Of a stretch of 64,000 nucleotides of DNA, positions 18,302 through 27,589 are shown piece by piece. The position numbers and the translations under genes were made by a program. Under the pieces are notes generated by a model, which was not told the origin of the DNA, did no database searches, and saw nothing but the letters and a program-made list of their open reading frames with translations. The DNA lies in assembly GCA_022824145.1 (NCBI GenBank), contig JAJEAY010000103.1, positions 55,082-119,081 on the forward strand. The letters run 5' to 3'. Within the stretch, counting starts at the first letter, position 1, and each line of letters starts with the position of its first letter. Origin of the DNA: Rhodobacter sp. (lineage in GTDB: Bacteria > Pseudomonadota > Alphaproteobacteria > Rhodobacterales > Rhodobacteraceae).

Positions 18302-19342
18302 TCAGTCCAGGATCGGCGTGTAGAGCACGCCGCCGTTGCTCCAGAGGTTATTCAGACCTCGCTCAAGCTTGTAAGGAGATCCTTCGCCAAGGTTCCGGTC
18401 ATAGATCTCGCCGAAGTTGCCCATTGCGGCGATCATTTCGCGTGCCCAGGTGTCACGCAGACCGAGACGCTCACCCATGCCGGAATCGACGCCCAGCAGG
18501 CGGGCCACGGTCGGGTTCGGCGGATTGGCGGTCATTTCCTCGACATTCGACGACGTCACGCCAAGCTCTTCCGCCTTGATAAGGGCTGCCAGCATCCAGT
18601 TTACGATGTCGACCCAGTCTTCGTCGCCCTGGCGCATCGCGGCCGCGATGGGTTCAGCCGACAGCTTGTCGTTCAGAATGACATGTGAATCGGCGTCTTC
18701 GAACTGATTTGCCAGTAAAACGGCGATGGATGGACCCCAGGCCGCGTAGGCGTCGCAGCGTCCGGCTTTGTACGCGCCGATCACCTCAGCGGTTTTCTCG
18801 AAGCTGACCATCGTGTGCTCGACATTCTCGGCCTTGAGGTGGTCAGCGACTATGCGCTCGATCGTAGTTCCTGCGGCCACACATACAGTTCCACCGCCAA
18901 GTTCGCTCGCGGTGCTGATTCCTAGCTCTTTGCGAACCATCAGCTGAGCGCCACCGAAGAAGTAGGGGAGCGAGAACTGAAGGCCAAGCTCGGTGTCACG
19001 GCCCATTGTCCAGCCTGTGGCCTTGATGACAACATCTACATCGCCCGACTGAAGCGCCGGGAACCGCTGCGCCCAACTGAGCGGCACAATCTGGTTCTTG
19101 TCCGGGTCACCGAGGATTGCCACGGTCAGTGCACGGCAAAGGTCTATGTCGAGACCCTTCCACTCGTTTTTGTCGTTCACTTCGACAAATCCGAAGTAAC
19201 TGCCGTTATGGCCGGAACACAGCAGCGTACCCCGCTCCTGCACGGTCTTTAGCGTTTCGCTTTCCGCGAACGCCACCGTTCCGATCCCTGACAGGCCAAC
19301 AGCAGCAACTGCCGCCGCAATCCATTTGCGTTTCGTGGTCAT
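18302..19342 (-). CDS. aapJ: amino acid ABC transporter substrate-binding protein AapJ
   Basis: 346 residues from ATG 19342, chosen for its GGGAG ribosome site and the signal peptide that follows (MTTKRKWIAAAVAAVGLSGI, cleaved near AFA-ES); ATG 19378 is in frame but poor. The mature protein starts TLKTVQERGTLLCSGHNGSY and contains WKGLDIDLCRALTVAILGD and IVPLSWAQRFPALQSGDVDV, classic AapJ/BztA segments. It binds a broad range of L-amino acids in the periplasm for AapQM. First gene of the operon. The cognate ATPase gene is not present nearby. Confidence 0.95.
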   Translation of the reverse strand: MTTKRKWIAAAVAAVGLSGIGTVAFAESETLKTVQERGTLLCSGHNGSYFGFVEVNDKNEWKGLDIDLCRALTVAILGDPDKNQIVPLSWAQRFPALQSGDVDVVIKATGWTMGRDTELGLQFSLPYFFGGAQLMVRKELGISTASELGGGTVCVAAGTTIERIVADHLKAENVEHTMVSFEKTAEVIGAYKAGRCDAYAAWGPSIAVLLANQFEDADSHVILNDKLSAEPIAAAMRQGDEDWVDIVNWMLAALIKAEELGVTSSNVEEMTANPPNPTVARLLGVDSGMGERLGLRDTWAREMIAAMGNFGEIYDRNLGEGSPYKLERGLNNLWSNGGVLYTPILD

Positions 19343-19451
19343 GTGCAAACTCCCTATTTGTTCCGTATATCGGCACAATCGTTTTATATACCGAGAATGG
19401 CAACCGCAACTTTATTAGTCAAGAAGATTCACGGGCAACCGGAAGGGGAGG

Positions 19452-20101
19452 TTAGGTTATGTCAGGGGACTCTGTGCGAAGCTCTTTGTAAGACACCATT
19501 ACGTGAGTCCGGAACGCCGGCCTCTCCGTCAGACGGCGGTAGTAGGCCTGCAGATTCGGAAGGTGCGCCCGTTCGATTTCGATATCGTAATAGCGGAACA
19601 GGGCGTGCCCGAACTGGATGTCGGCGAGCGTAAAGTCATTGCCAGCGAGGAATGCGTGGGCCGCCAGCCTGCTGTCTGCGATGGCCAGCTTTTCTTCAAG
19701 TGATCGGACGGCGTCGGCAATCGCAGCCCGGTCCGGAGTTTCGCTTTTCACAGCCCGCCAGAAAACAGGGCCGGTAAACTGAAGCGCAACATTGACTTTT
19801 GACCATTCCGCCCACTGGTCAACTGCTGTGTGTTCCTTGATGCCGGTTGGCCAGACGCCGCGTTTCCGTACTTGCTGGCCATATACCTCAATATCGCTCC
19901 GGATTCCCAGATTGCAGGGCCCTCGGCGTCCTGAATCACCGGAACCGTACGGTTGGGGTTCAGCAGGTGAAAGTCACTTGTATCAAGACCACCGAACCGG
20001 TGACCGACATCGTGTCGGACATAATCCAGCCCAAGCTCGGCGATGCGCCACATGACCGCCTGAACGTTGGATGACGTCATTCTTCCCCATACAGTAACCA
20101 A
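19452..20101 (-). pseudogene. glutathione S-transferase, broken by one-base frameshift
   Basis: The first frame from ATG 20101 gives a GST thioredoxin-like domain (WGRMTSSNVQAVMWRIAELG, NRTVPVIQD, WESGAILRYMASKYG) and then drifts into noise. The second frame resumes with KRGVWPTGIKEHTAVDQWAE and continues WSKVNVALQFTGPVFWRAVK to the normal end at 19452. Adding one base near 19862-19868, just after KYG, restores a single 216-codon gene of standard length. The break is in or next to a short run (cgtttcc). The domain order and joining point leave little doubt about the frameshift; a sequencing error is the only simple alternative. Intact relatives conjugate glutathione or act as peroxidases. Confidence 0.88.
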
Positions 20102-20740
20102 CTCGACCCCCGCTGCGGTTTTCTAACTGTGGAGCAGGCAAAACTGAGTCCTGCGCTGTATGAGCGGACCTGCGATTTGGGGGAAAGTAGCCCGCAAGCG
20201 CAGGCGCGTCCGAACCTGTCGCAGACCGGGAGCATCAAAGCCTCCGTATGCCCGGTTACCTATTTCGACTTGTGGCGTGGCTTGAGGATCCCCAATCATG
20301 TCTGCAGCCTTTCCGGCAAATCAGGTTCCATGGCGGATTGACAGTAGAAGACTGCCGCCAACGATCGAAGTTAACCTGAAGCGCCTCTTGGGCTTGATGA
20401 CGCTGCATTCGGAGTCGAGCGCTCGTACAGCCAACGCATCCGCCGCAAAATTGAATTGCGTTCACATTCTGTGCCTTCCGCAGGAGAAGCTGGCTTTCTC
20501 GGTGAGAAAATGGAACGGCTCCCCTTGATAACGCTTTCAGGTGTCTGATACGAAGCCAACTAGGACATGGGGCCGTCTTTTCATCATGTTGTGGCAAAGG
20601 CGAATTTGGCATACCGTATGGCTGGCTACAGGTTCAGGTCGGCCTCCGAGTGCAGCCTGGATTCGGGGAAAACCCGCACAACTGAAGAGTTTTTCAAAAG
20701 GCTTCGACATAGAAAAGAATAAAACAGCGGGAAGCGAATT
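20102..20740. other. gene-free stretch
   Basis: 639 bp between the divergent GST pseudogene and the orphan ATPase gene. The open frames have no motif and uneven composition. The promoter of the ATPase must lie here; no hexamers were convincing. GGGAAGCGAATT precedes the ATPase start. Confidence 0.45.
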
Positions 20741-21802
20741 ATGTCGGGAGTAACCCTGAAACAGGTCATCAAGCGCTACGGCGACGAACAGGTCATTCAT
20801 GGAGTTGACCTCGATATCGAGGACGGCGAATTCTGCGTCTTCGTAGGGCCCTCGGGCTGCGGTAAATCCACGCTGCTGCGGATGGTCGCCGGGCTGGAAG
20901 AGACTACTGAGGGTCGAATCAGCATTGGAACGCGTAACGTGACACGGCTTGACCCGGCGGAGCGGGGAGTTGCAATGGTGTTTCAGACCTACGCGCTGTA
21001 CCCGCATATGACGGTTAGGGACAACATGGGCTTCGGCCTCAAGATGAACGGCCATCCGGCGTCCGAGATCAAGGCCAAGGTAGCGGAGGCGTCCCGAATA
21101 CTGAAGCTTGATGAATATCTAGGGCGCAAACCGGCTGCGCTTTCGGGCGGTCAACGCCAGAGAGTCGCAATCGGCCGGGCGATCGTCAGAGGACCGGAGG
21201 TGTTTCTTTTTGACGAGCCGCTTTCCAACCTCGATGCGGAACTTCGGGTCGAAATGCGGGTCGAAATCGCGCGGCTGCACAAGGAAATCGGCGCGACGAT
21301 GATCTATGTCACGCACGACCAGGTTGAAGCGATGACCCTCGCCGACAAAATCGTTGTCCTTCGCGCGGGCAATATAGAACAGGTTGGCGCTCCGCTCGAC
21401 CTCTACCGCGACCCGGACAACCGATTTGTGGCGGGATTCATTGGATCGCCGTCAATGAACTTTCTTGATGGCGTGTCCAAGGTAGGGGTCGTTGAGGTGC
21501 CAGCGTTTCGGGAAAGCGTTTCGACGGCGGTCAACCTGCCAGGTGACGGCACGGAGGTGACAGTTGGTCTGCGCCCGGAGCATGTCGATCTTGACCCGGA
21601 TGGAAGCACGCACACTGTCGAGCTGACCGAAGCGCTCGGAGGAGTCAGCTATGCCTACCTTACCAGCAGCGCGACGGGAGAAAAGATGATTGTCGAGGAA
21701 CGCGGCGATACGCGTTCAAGTGCCGGCGATCAGGTCGGCATTTCCTACGAAATGCGGCGACTGCAGGTTTTCGACAAACGCACGGAAACGCGCATAAGGT
21801 GA
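20741..21802 (+). CDS. orphan CUT1-type sugar ABC transporter ATPase (UgpC/MsmK-like)
   Basis: 353 residues. Walker A GPSGCGKSTLL (about residue 37), Q-loop VFQTYALYPHMT, signature LSGGQRQRVAIGRAI, Walker B VFLFDEPLSNLDAELR and switch His in VTHDQVEAMTLADK are all intact. The C-terminal MalK-type regulatory (TOBE) domain follows from about residue 235 (GFIGSPSMNF, VGLRPEHVDL). Such ATPases energise carbohydrate importers. No binding protein or permease gene adjoins it, so it either serves systems encoded elsewhere or is a remnant. It is not of the polar-amino-acid type and so is not an obvious replacement for AapP. Confidence 0.93.
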   Translation: MSGVTLKQVIKRYGDEQVIHGVDLDIEDGEFCVFVGPSGCGKSTLLRMVAGLEETTEGRISIGTRNVTRLDPAERGVAMVFQTYALYPHMTVRDNMGFGLKMNGHPASEIKAKVAEASRILKLDEYLGRKPAALSGGQRQRVAIGRAIVRGPEVFLFDEPLSNLDAELRVEMRVEIARLHKEIGATMIYVTHDQVEAMTLADKIVVLRAGNIEQVGAPLDLYRDPDNRFVAGFIGSPSMNFLDGVSKVGVVEVPAFRESVSTAVNLPGDGTEVTVGLRPEHVDLDPDGSTHTVELTEALGGVSYAYLTSSATGEKMIVEERGDTRSSAGDQVGISYEMRRLQVFDKRTETRIR

Positions 21803-22273
21803 GAAGTCTTTCCGCGACTTCCGCACTTGAACTCACCCACGCTCGACTGCGAGCGGTTCGGCGTGTCAATGACTGTTTCGGCTCACCGTCTCGCAAATCC
21901 GGGCCGAAGGACTATGGTTGCGTCCTGAACATCGGAAGGCATCGTTAACCGGCGGTTAGCTGAGCAGCCTGGCAGCATGCGCCACCGGCGGGCCAAGGAA
22001 CGCGCGCGCAGGCAGGCCGTCGGAAGGAGCTTAACAGGCGCCGCCGGTTGGTGGAATGCCGTGGAAACCTGCGTATTCCCTGAGGTCAGGCTCTGCATGG
22101 ATAACGTTTGCCGGGATGGGTTGCTGGACCTCAGTGCGTGTCATTCAAGGGCTGCCTGACAGCGTATTTGGCTCGAACCGGCTCAATTCGAAGACTTCAT
22201 TTGATTGACAATGCGCCTTTGAACCTGCACCGGTGCGGCACCAATGCCCGTTCAAGGATGTGGTGGAGCACAT
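21803..22273. other. gene-free stretch before aroA
   Basis: 471 bp with no coding pattern or RNA gene recognised. The last bases give aroA its ribosome site (GGTGGAG). Confidence 0.45.
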
Positions 22274-23626
22274 ATGTCCTCAATTGCTGAACCTATTCCG
22301 ATGGCCGCGCACCGGGCCGGACGGCTGAGCGGACAGGCGCAGGTGCCGGGAGACAAATCAATCAGCCACCGTTCGCTGATTCTCGGCGCCCTAGCGGTCG
22401 GTGAGACACGGATCTTGGGACTGCTGGAAGGAGAGGACGTGCTCGCAACGGCTTCTGCAATGCGCGCCTTTGGGGCCGAAGTGACACGCCACGGCGACGG
22501 CGAATGGTCTGTCCATGGCGTGGGCGTGGGCGGATTTGCGGAGCCGGAAGACGTCATTGACTGCGGCAATTCCGGAACTGGGGCGCGGTTGTTGATGGGG
22601 GCGATGGCGACCACATCCATTACAGCGACTTTCACCGGCGATTCATCGCTCCGTGGCCGCCCAATGGGGCGAATCACCGATCCCTTGGTTTTGTTCGGTG
22701 CCCGGGCCGTTGGCCGAACCGGTGGACGGCTGCCGATGACCTTGGTCGGCGCCGCGGACCCAGTGCCCGTGAGGTACACGCTTCCTGTCGCTTCGGCCCA
22801 GGTGAAATCTGCGGTATTGCTGGCCGGGCTGAACGCGATGGGCCAGACCGTTGTGATCGAAAAGGAAGCGACGCGCGACCATACAGAACGCATGCTACGC
22901 GGATTCGGCGCCGAGGTGACCGTCGAACAGACCGAGACAGGCCGAACCATCACGCTGACCGGATATCCCGAACTTAGTCCCCGGAACATTGCAGTTCCGC
23001 GTGACCCGTCCTCGGCTGCGTTCCCGGTCTGCGCCGCGCTGATTTCCGAGGGATCGGAAATTCTGGTGCCTGCCGTTGGGATGAATCCCACGCGCACGGG
23101 ACTCTATGTCACCCTTGCCGAGATGGGCGCCAATCTGGAATTCGAAAATGAAAGCGATGAGGGCGGCGAGCCTGTAGCTGACCTTCGCGCCCGGTTTTCG
23201 CCAGGCCTTAAGGGTGTCGAGGTGCCTCCTGAGCGGGCAGCCTCCATGATCGACGAATACCCTATTCTCGCCGTCGTGGCGGCATTTGCCGAGGGCCGTA
23301 CAGTAATGCGCGGCGTGGGAGAGCTTCGGGTCAAGGAAAGTGACCGAATTGATGCCATGGCGAAGGGCCTTGAGGCGAATGGAGTCGATGTTGAGGAAGA
23401 AAGGGACACTTTGACCGTGCACGGGCGCGGAGCCGGTGGTCTGCCAGGTGGTGCGCGTGCCGAGACGCGGCTAGACCACAGAATTGCCATGTCGTTTCTG
23501 GTTGCGGGAATGGCCGCGAAGAAACCGGTATCGGTCGACGATGCCAGGCCAATCGTGACCTCGTTTCCGTCCTTTGAGCTGCTGATGACCGGACTGGGCG
23601 CATCACTCGTGAACCTCCGGGAATGA
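22274..23626 (+). CDS. aroA: 3-phosphoshikimate 1-carboxyvinyltransferase (EPSP synthase)
   Basis: 450 residues from ATG 22274, which has GGTGGAG 6 bp upstream; ATG 22244 is in frame without a good site. It joins PEP to shikimate-3-phosphate, the sixth step of the shikimate pathway. The substrate-binding segments are clear: [85 protein letters not shown] and [23 protein letters not shown] and NPTR are the features used to recognise class II EPSP synthases, which tend to be glyphosate tolerant. Upstream of cmk as usual in this group, but separated from it by an unusually long 0.48-kb gap. Confidence 0.97.
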   Translation: MSSIAEPIPMAAHRAGRLSGQAQVPGDKSISHRSLILGALAVGETRILGLLEGEDVLATASAMRAFGAEVTRHGDGEWSVHGVGVGGFAEPEDVIDCGNSGTGARLLMGAMATTSITATFTGDSSLRGRPMGRITDPLVLFGARAVGRTGGRLPMTLVGAADPVPVRYTLPVASAQVKSAVLLAGLNAMGQTVVIEKEATRDHTERMLRGFGAEVTVEQTETGRTITLTGYPELSPRNIAVPRDPSSAAFPVCAALISEGSEILVPAVGMNPTRTGLYVTLAEMGANLEFENESDEGGEPVADLRARFSPGLKGVEVPPERAASMIDEYPILAVVAAFAEGRTVMRGVGELRVKESDRIDAMAKGLEANGVDVEEERDTLTVHGRGAGGLPGGARAETRLDHRIAMSFLVAGMAAKKPVSVDDARPIVTSFPSFELLMTGLGASLVNLRE

Positions 23627-24110
23627 CTGGAGTTCTTTGTGGAGCGCCCAGAAGGGATAGGACAATGGACTTTACTGCAGCCCGGCAAAACAACTGTTCG
23701 GTTCCGTCGCTGCGGCGGTGGCTGGCATTTGTGTGAATGTCCGAGCGCGGCTTCAGTCCGGTTTGCACGGACGTTCCGGAGAGTGTGACGGAGAGCATGG
23801 CCAGGAACGCGATGGCTAACCCGATGCATGGACGCTGCGGTCTTGGAGCCGGTCGGAATTCCACGAGCCGATGCAGGAGACCGCCAGTTGACAGCCGTGT
23901 CATGATTCAAACTTCAGGCATCGGTCACGGAGGGTCCGCTGCGCTATGTGAAGCACCGTCCGTCCATCCTTTGGGAACACACAGTATTGGTTTCGTTTCG
24001 GCTCGTTGCCTGTCCATCCGTGACGTTTGCCTTGATTCATCTGTCCACGCGCCGTGTGGTCGCGGATCGAGTCGGGTCCAGCTGCCGGCCGGGCGGTTGG
24101 GATGCCTGAA
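23627..24110. other. gene-free stretch between aroA and cmk
   Basis: 484 bp. The open frames here are mostly shadows without motifs. aroA and cmk usually lie much closer together, so this gap may mark lost or inserted DNA. TTGGG about 10 bp before ATG 24111 is the likely cmk ribosome site. Confidence 0.45.
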
Positions 24111-24749
24111 ATGAACGTCATCATTGCAGTTGACGGGCCTGCCGCCTCTGGCAAAGGCACAATCTCGAGGGCCATCGCGGCGCGATTTGGATTTTCGCAT
24201 CTTGACACGGGACTGCTCTATCGAGCCGTAGCGCGGCGTGCCATCGACGGGGAGGATCCGGTTGCGGCCGCACGGACTCTGAAAGCTGGCGATCTGGAAC
24301 GGAGTGACCTCCGATCGGTCGAGGTATCCAGAATGGCGTCGCGGGTGGCAGCCGATGAGTGCGTTCGCGCGGCTCTTGTCGTTTTCCAGCGGGAGTTCGC
24401 GCATTCAGATGGCGGAGCGGTACTCGACGGGCGAGACATCGGAACGGTAATCTGCCCGGATGCTGACTGCAAGATATTCGTGGTCGCATCCGATGAAGTG
24501 CGTGCAAAGCGCCGCTACCTGGAACTGGTGGAAAAGGATCCTTCAACCGAATTTGAAACGGTTCTTTACGACCTTCGCGACCGCGACGCCCGCGACAGCA
24601 GGCGTGCCGTGGCGCCGTTGCGACCGGCCCCGGACGCAGTGCTGCTTGATACCAGCCATTTGACAGTCGAAGAGGCATCGGGGCGGGCGGTGGAACTGGT
24701 GGATGGAGCAATCGCCAGAAACCGTTCCCGTCAATCAGGGAATTCGTAG
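24111..24749 (+). CDS. cmk: (d)CMP kinase
   Basis: 212 residues from ATG 24111; ATG 24102 is in frame three codons upstream and is also possible. It phosphorylates CMP and dCMP with ATP. The P-loop DGPAASGKGTISRAIAARFG is at the very N-terminus, followed by HLDTGLLYRAVA, the CMP-binding region with DGRDIGTVICPDADCKIFVV, and an arginine-rich lid RAKRRYLEL...DLRDRDARDSRR. Length and motif order are normal. In related genomes it sits between aroA and rpsA; here an aldo/keto reductase and a coiled-coil gene separate it from rpsA. Confidence 0.96.
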   Translation: MNVIIAVDGPAASGKGTISRAIAARFGFSHLDTGLLYRAVARRAIDGEDPVAAARTLKAGDLERSDLRSVEVSRMASRVAADECVRAALVVFQREFAHSDGGAVLDGRDIGTVICPDADCKIFVVASDEVRAKRRYLELVEKDPSTEFETVLYDLRDRDARDSRRAVAPLRPAPDAVLLDTSHLTVEEASGRAVELVDGAIARNRSRQSGNS

Positions 24750-24883
24750 GCCACGCTGTCGCAGATGATCGGTGTGCCGTCCCGAAGCTGAAGCCCAAGC
24801 TGTGCCGCTGGGTGGAAACAGGTTGCGGATAGAACCGAATTCACAGAGTTTCCGGCAACCAAAATTTTTCGAGAGGAACGGAG

Positions 24884-25882
24884 ATGAAGAACAGAGCGCT
24901 AGGGCGGGGAGGTCCGTTGGTCCACCCGATCGGCATTGGGGCCATGAGCTTTACCGACTTCTACGGGCCGACCACCGATGCGAACAGCCACGCGATTCTC
25001 GATGCGGCCGTCGAAGCGGGCATCAACCATATCGACACCGCCAACGTCTACGGGATGGGCAAATCGGAAAGCGCGATCGGAAGCTATTTCAAGGCTCATC
25101 CGGGCAGGCGCGGAAAGTTCAGCATCGCGACCAAGGCATCGATTTCGCGCGATGCGGACGGCGCGCGCGTGTTTAACAACACAGCTGCGCATCTTGAGGC
25201 TGAACTTGACGGAAGTCTCGCCCGGATGGGTATTGAAGCCGTTGATCTTTTCTATGTGCATCGGCGCGACCCCGAGATTCCGATAGAGGAAGTGACAGAA
25301 TCGCTTGCTGGCCTCGTCCGGAAGGGAAAGGCCATAGGAATTGGCTTTTCGGAAATTGCGCCGTCCAGTCTCCGGCGGGCTCACGCTGTACACCCTGTCA
25401 CCGCCGTTCAGTCGGAGTATTCTCTCCAGACCCGCCTGCCTGAACTGGGGCTTGTGCAGACCTGCGCCAAACTAGGTGTGGCACTGGTGGCGTTTTCTCC
25501 GGTCGGCCGGTCTTTGCTGACCGACACGCCACTGTCGCGGGAGGCGATCTCTGAAATCGGGTTCCTGAGTTCCAATCCCAGGTTTATGGAACCAAACCTT
25601 TCCGCGAATATTGCGGCCACTTCCGGCTTTCGGGAGCTTGCGGCTGAAATGGGCACCTCGGCCGCTGGCCTTGCGATTGCCTGGGTGCTGGCTCAGAGCG
25701 AAAATGTCATTGCGATACCGGGCACGCGTTCCGTTCGGCATTTCGCCGAGCTTCTTGATGCGGCACGGCTTGATCTTACTTCTGAGGATCTCGCGGCAAT
25801 CGAGTCCGTGCTTCCGGTTGGCTGGTGCCATGGAGACCGGTATTCATCCGGGCAATGGATTGGGCCTGAGCGCTATTGCTGA
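24884..25882 (+). CDS. aldo/keto reductase
   Basis: 332 residues, with GAGAGGAACGGAG before ATG 24884. It has the AKR barrel with the catalytic set visible: Asp and Tyr in HIDTANVYGMGKSE, Lys in FSIATKASIS, and His in FYVHRRDPEIPIEEV. GAMSFTDFYGP near the start and IPGTRSVRHFAELLDA near the end match the AKR11/13 (YhdN/YajO-like) group. It uses NADPH to reduce aldehydes or ketones; the substrate is unknown. It interrupts the normal cmk-rpsA neighbourhood and is followed by a strong hairpin, suggesting its own transcription unit. Confidence 0.95.
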   Translation: MKNRALGRGGPLVHPIGIGAMSFTDFYGPTTDANSHAILDAAVEAGINHIDTANVYGMGKSESAIGSYFKAHPGRRGKFSIATKASISRDADGARVFNNTAAHLEAELDGSLARMGIEAVDLFYVHRRDPEIPIEEVTESLAGLVRKGKAIGIGFSEIAPSSLRRAHAVHPVTAVQSEYSLQTRLPELGLVQTCAKLGVALVAFSPVGRSLLTDTPLSREAISEIGFLSSNPRFMEPNLSANIAATSGFRELAAEMGTSAAGLAIAWVLAQSENVIAIPGTRSVRHFAELLDAARLDLTSEDLAAIESVLPVGWCHGDRYSSGQWIGPERYC

Positions 25883-25894
25883 AATGTTTCGCGC

Positions 25895-25911
25895 GTCCGT
25901 GCCTCACGGAC
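25895..25911 (+). terminator. hairpin after aldo/keto reductase gene
   Basis: GTCCGTG and CACGGAC form a perfect 7-bp stem with a 3-base loop, 12 bp after the stop codon. No T-run follows, so it may act as an RNA 3'-end stabiliser or a weak terminator. Confidence 0.4.
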
Positions 25912-26509
25912 AGCCTCACGCAGACGTAGTGGAGTACGATCCAGGTCGACGGCCGTTCTTTACGTGGGGAGTTCGGCCATAGACGCCCGGCTTCCATGTT
26001 CCGAATTCTGGCCTTTCGCGGGTCCGTGGGAATTCGAGGCCGCGGTTGCTGTCCCAGCGGCACGATGAGTGTGCCATCGCCGGTCTGCTGCGCCCGTGGA
26101 ATGACCTGGTACGGAAGTCTTGCGTGGTGCGGGAACGACCCAAATGCGCATGGTGAACCGTTGTTCATGAAGGCTTCAGCCGGGGCAGGGTGCCTCAGTC
26201 ACTCCGGCCCGCTCAATGGTACACCGTTGACTCGAAGTTGGCTCAGTCGCGCGCTGTCTGAAGATGCTGAACGAAGAGTGACAGGATCACTTGTCCGTCC
26301 CGGAGCTTGCTGGTGTCAGGCATGGGCGGGCGCTTCGACGGTATGAAGCCAGCGAGGAGCGCGGCGTCTTTCAACGGTGTCCGGCTGAAAGGCCCGGTAT
26401 GCCGCATATGCGCCTGCGGTGTGCGGATGCCGCGAAACCGTTCCGGACCCGTCACGCAGTCATGTCCGGTCGGCGGCAGGCCGCATTGTCCTGAATATGT
26501 GTCCTGCTG
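25912..26509. other. gene-free stretch
   Basis: 598 bp between the aldo/keto reductase and the coiled-coil gene. Open frames carry no motif. Nothing else was recognised. Confidence 0.45.
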
Positions 26510-26854
26510 TCAGTTCAGAACAGCTTCGGCGAGTTTCGAAAGCCACGGCAGCACAAGAACAGCCAGAATGCCTCCGCCGATCAGTTTGATCCACCGCAGG
26601 TCGGTCCTGATCACCGAGATCTCTTCCCTCAGCGCGCCCTCGACCCTCTCGATCTTTGCGGTCAGATTGCTATGCACCGTCTCGATCTTCGCGGTCAGGT
26701 CGCCCTCGACCCTCTCGAGATCGGTTCTGGTAGCGACGCCGCCGGTGACGCCGGAATGGATCGAGCGCGTGATCGCCTCCGTCTGCTCCTGCGCGAAGCC
26801 CGCACTGCGCAGTCTCTGCATTTACGCTATAGTGTCGAAAGCCGCTTCGCCCAT
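26510..26854 (-). pseudogene. coiled-coil membrane protein (DUF1640-like) with stop at codon 11
   Basis: ATG 26854 has a good ribosome site (GGAGAG, 5-bp spacing) and begins MGEAAFDTIA, but codon 11 is TAA. The next codon is ATG 26821, and the frame then runs 103 residues to 26510. The product (MQRLRSAGFAQEQTEAITRS...) has a helical head, a coiled coil with a repeated LTAKIE(T/R)V unit, and one C-terminal membrane helix (LIGGGILAVLVLPWL), a layout typical of DUF1640/CCDC90-like and phage-type coiled-coil proteins. In relatives the head reads through without a break. Reinitiation at the adjacent ATG could still yield a nearly full-length protein, so this may be a leaky rather than a dead gene. 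Confidence 0.7.
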
Positions 26855-27589
26855 CGGTGCTCTCCGCATTCCGCTGCCCGCAGACTAAGGACGTTCCGCA
26901 GGAATTTCCAGAGCTTCCAGCGGCCATTTCCTTACTTTGGAATTTCGCTGCCGAATACCCAAGCCGTTCCCGGACACCAGTGCGGAACGCCGTACATTAG
27001 CCATATGTGAACGCCCCCTGCGGTGCAAGCTGGAAGTTGGACAAAATCTGGCAGGCGGCCAAGGTGCTGTCGAATATCCGGCTTCTGAGACGCAGCATTC
27101 ATGCGTCCCGGGCCCATATCGTGTTCGCGGATCGGATCCGGAACGCCTGGGCGGGCCCGAAGCCCTGAGGCTGAAACCGGTTCTTCCGACCAGGTTCCTC
27201 TGAGCTTCTGCCCCTGTCATGTCTTTCGTCCAGACCGCACCGTCTGGGGCAATCCGCGCATCACGCTTTCATCTGCATGTCCACTGATCCCGGTATTCCG
27301 TTTCCTTGCCAAGCGGCCTTCGTTCCTTTCCAACTGCTCTGAAACGGCGCTAGCCGCTGTAGTGCACCTTGCGGGAATGTCAGATGCTGTCGACGGCGGT
27401 ATTGCATTGCGCGCGAATCGCGTCTATGGACAAACCGTCAACAAGGCGGAAACCGCCGCAAGGCATCGAGAACGGGCAGGGTCGGGAGAACCGGCCCTCT
27501 TTGCTTTGCGGTTTCCTGGTTGGCAAGACCTGTGAAAGACCGGCGGAGGCAACCGCTCGGCCAGAAATCCTAAAGAGGAACCGAAACAC
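26855..27589. other. gene-free stretch upstream of rpsA
   Basis: 735 bp. No convincing ORF or RNA gene. It must hold the rpsA promoter and leader; AAAGAGGAACC at 27571-27581 is the rpsA ribosome site. Confidence 0.45.

Noticed and set aside
24742-24883. Minus-strand open stretch ending QLRDGTPIICDSVAYEFPD between cmk and the aldo/keto reductase
   Set aside because: It looks protein-like but runs through the reductase's own ribosome site, has no start, and is under 50 codons; not enough to call a remnant.
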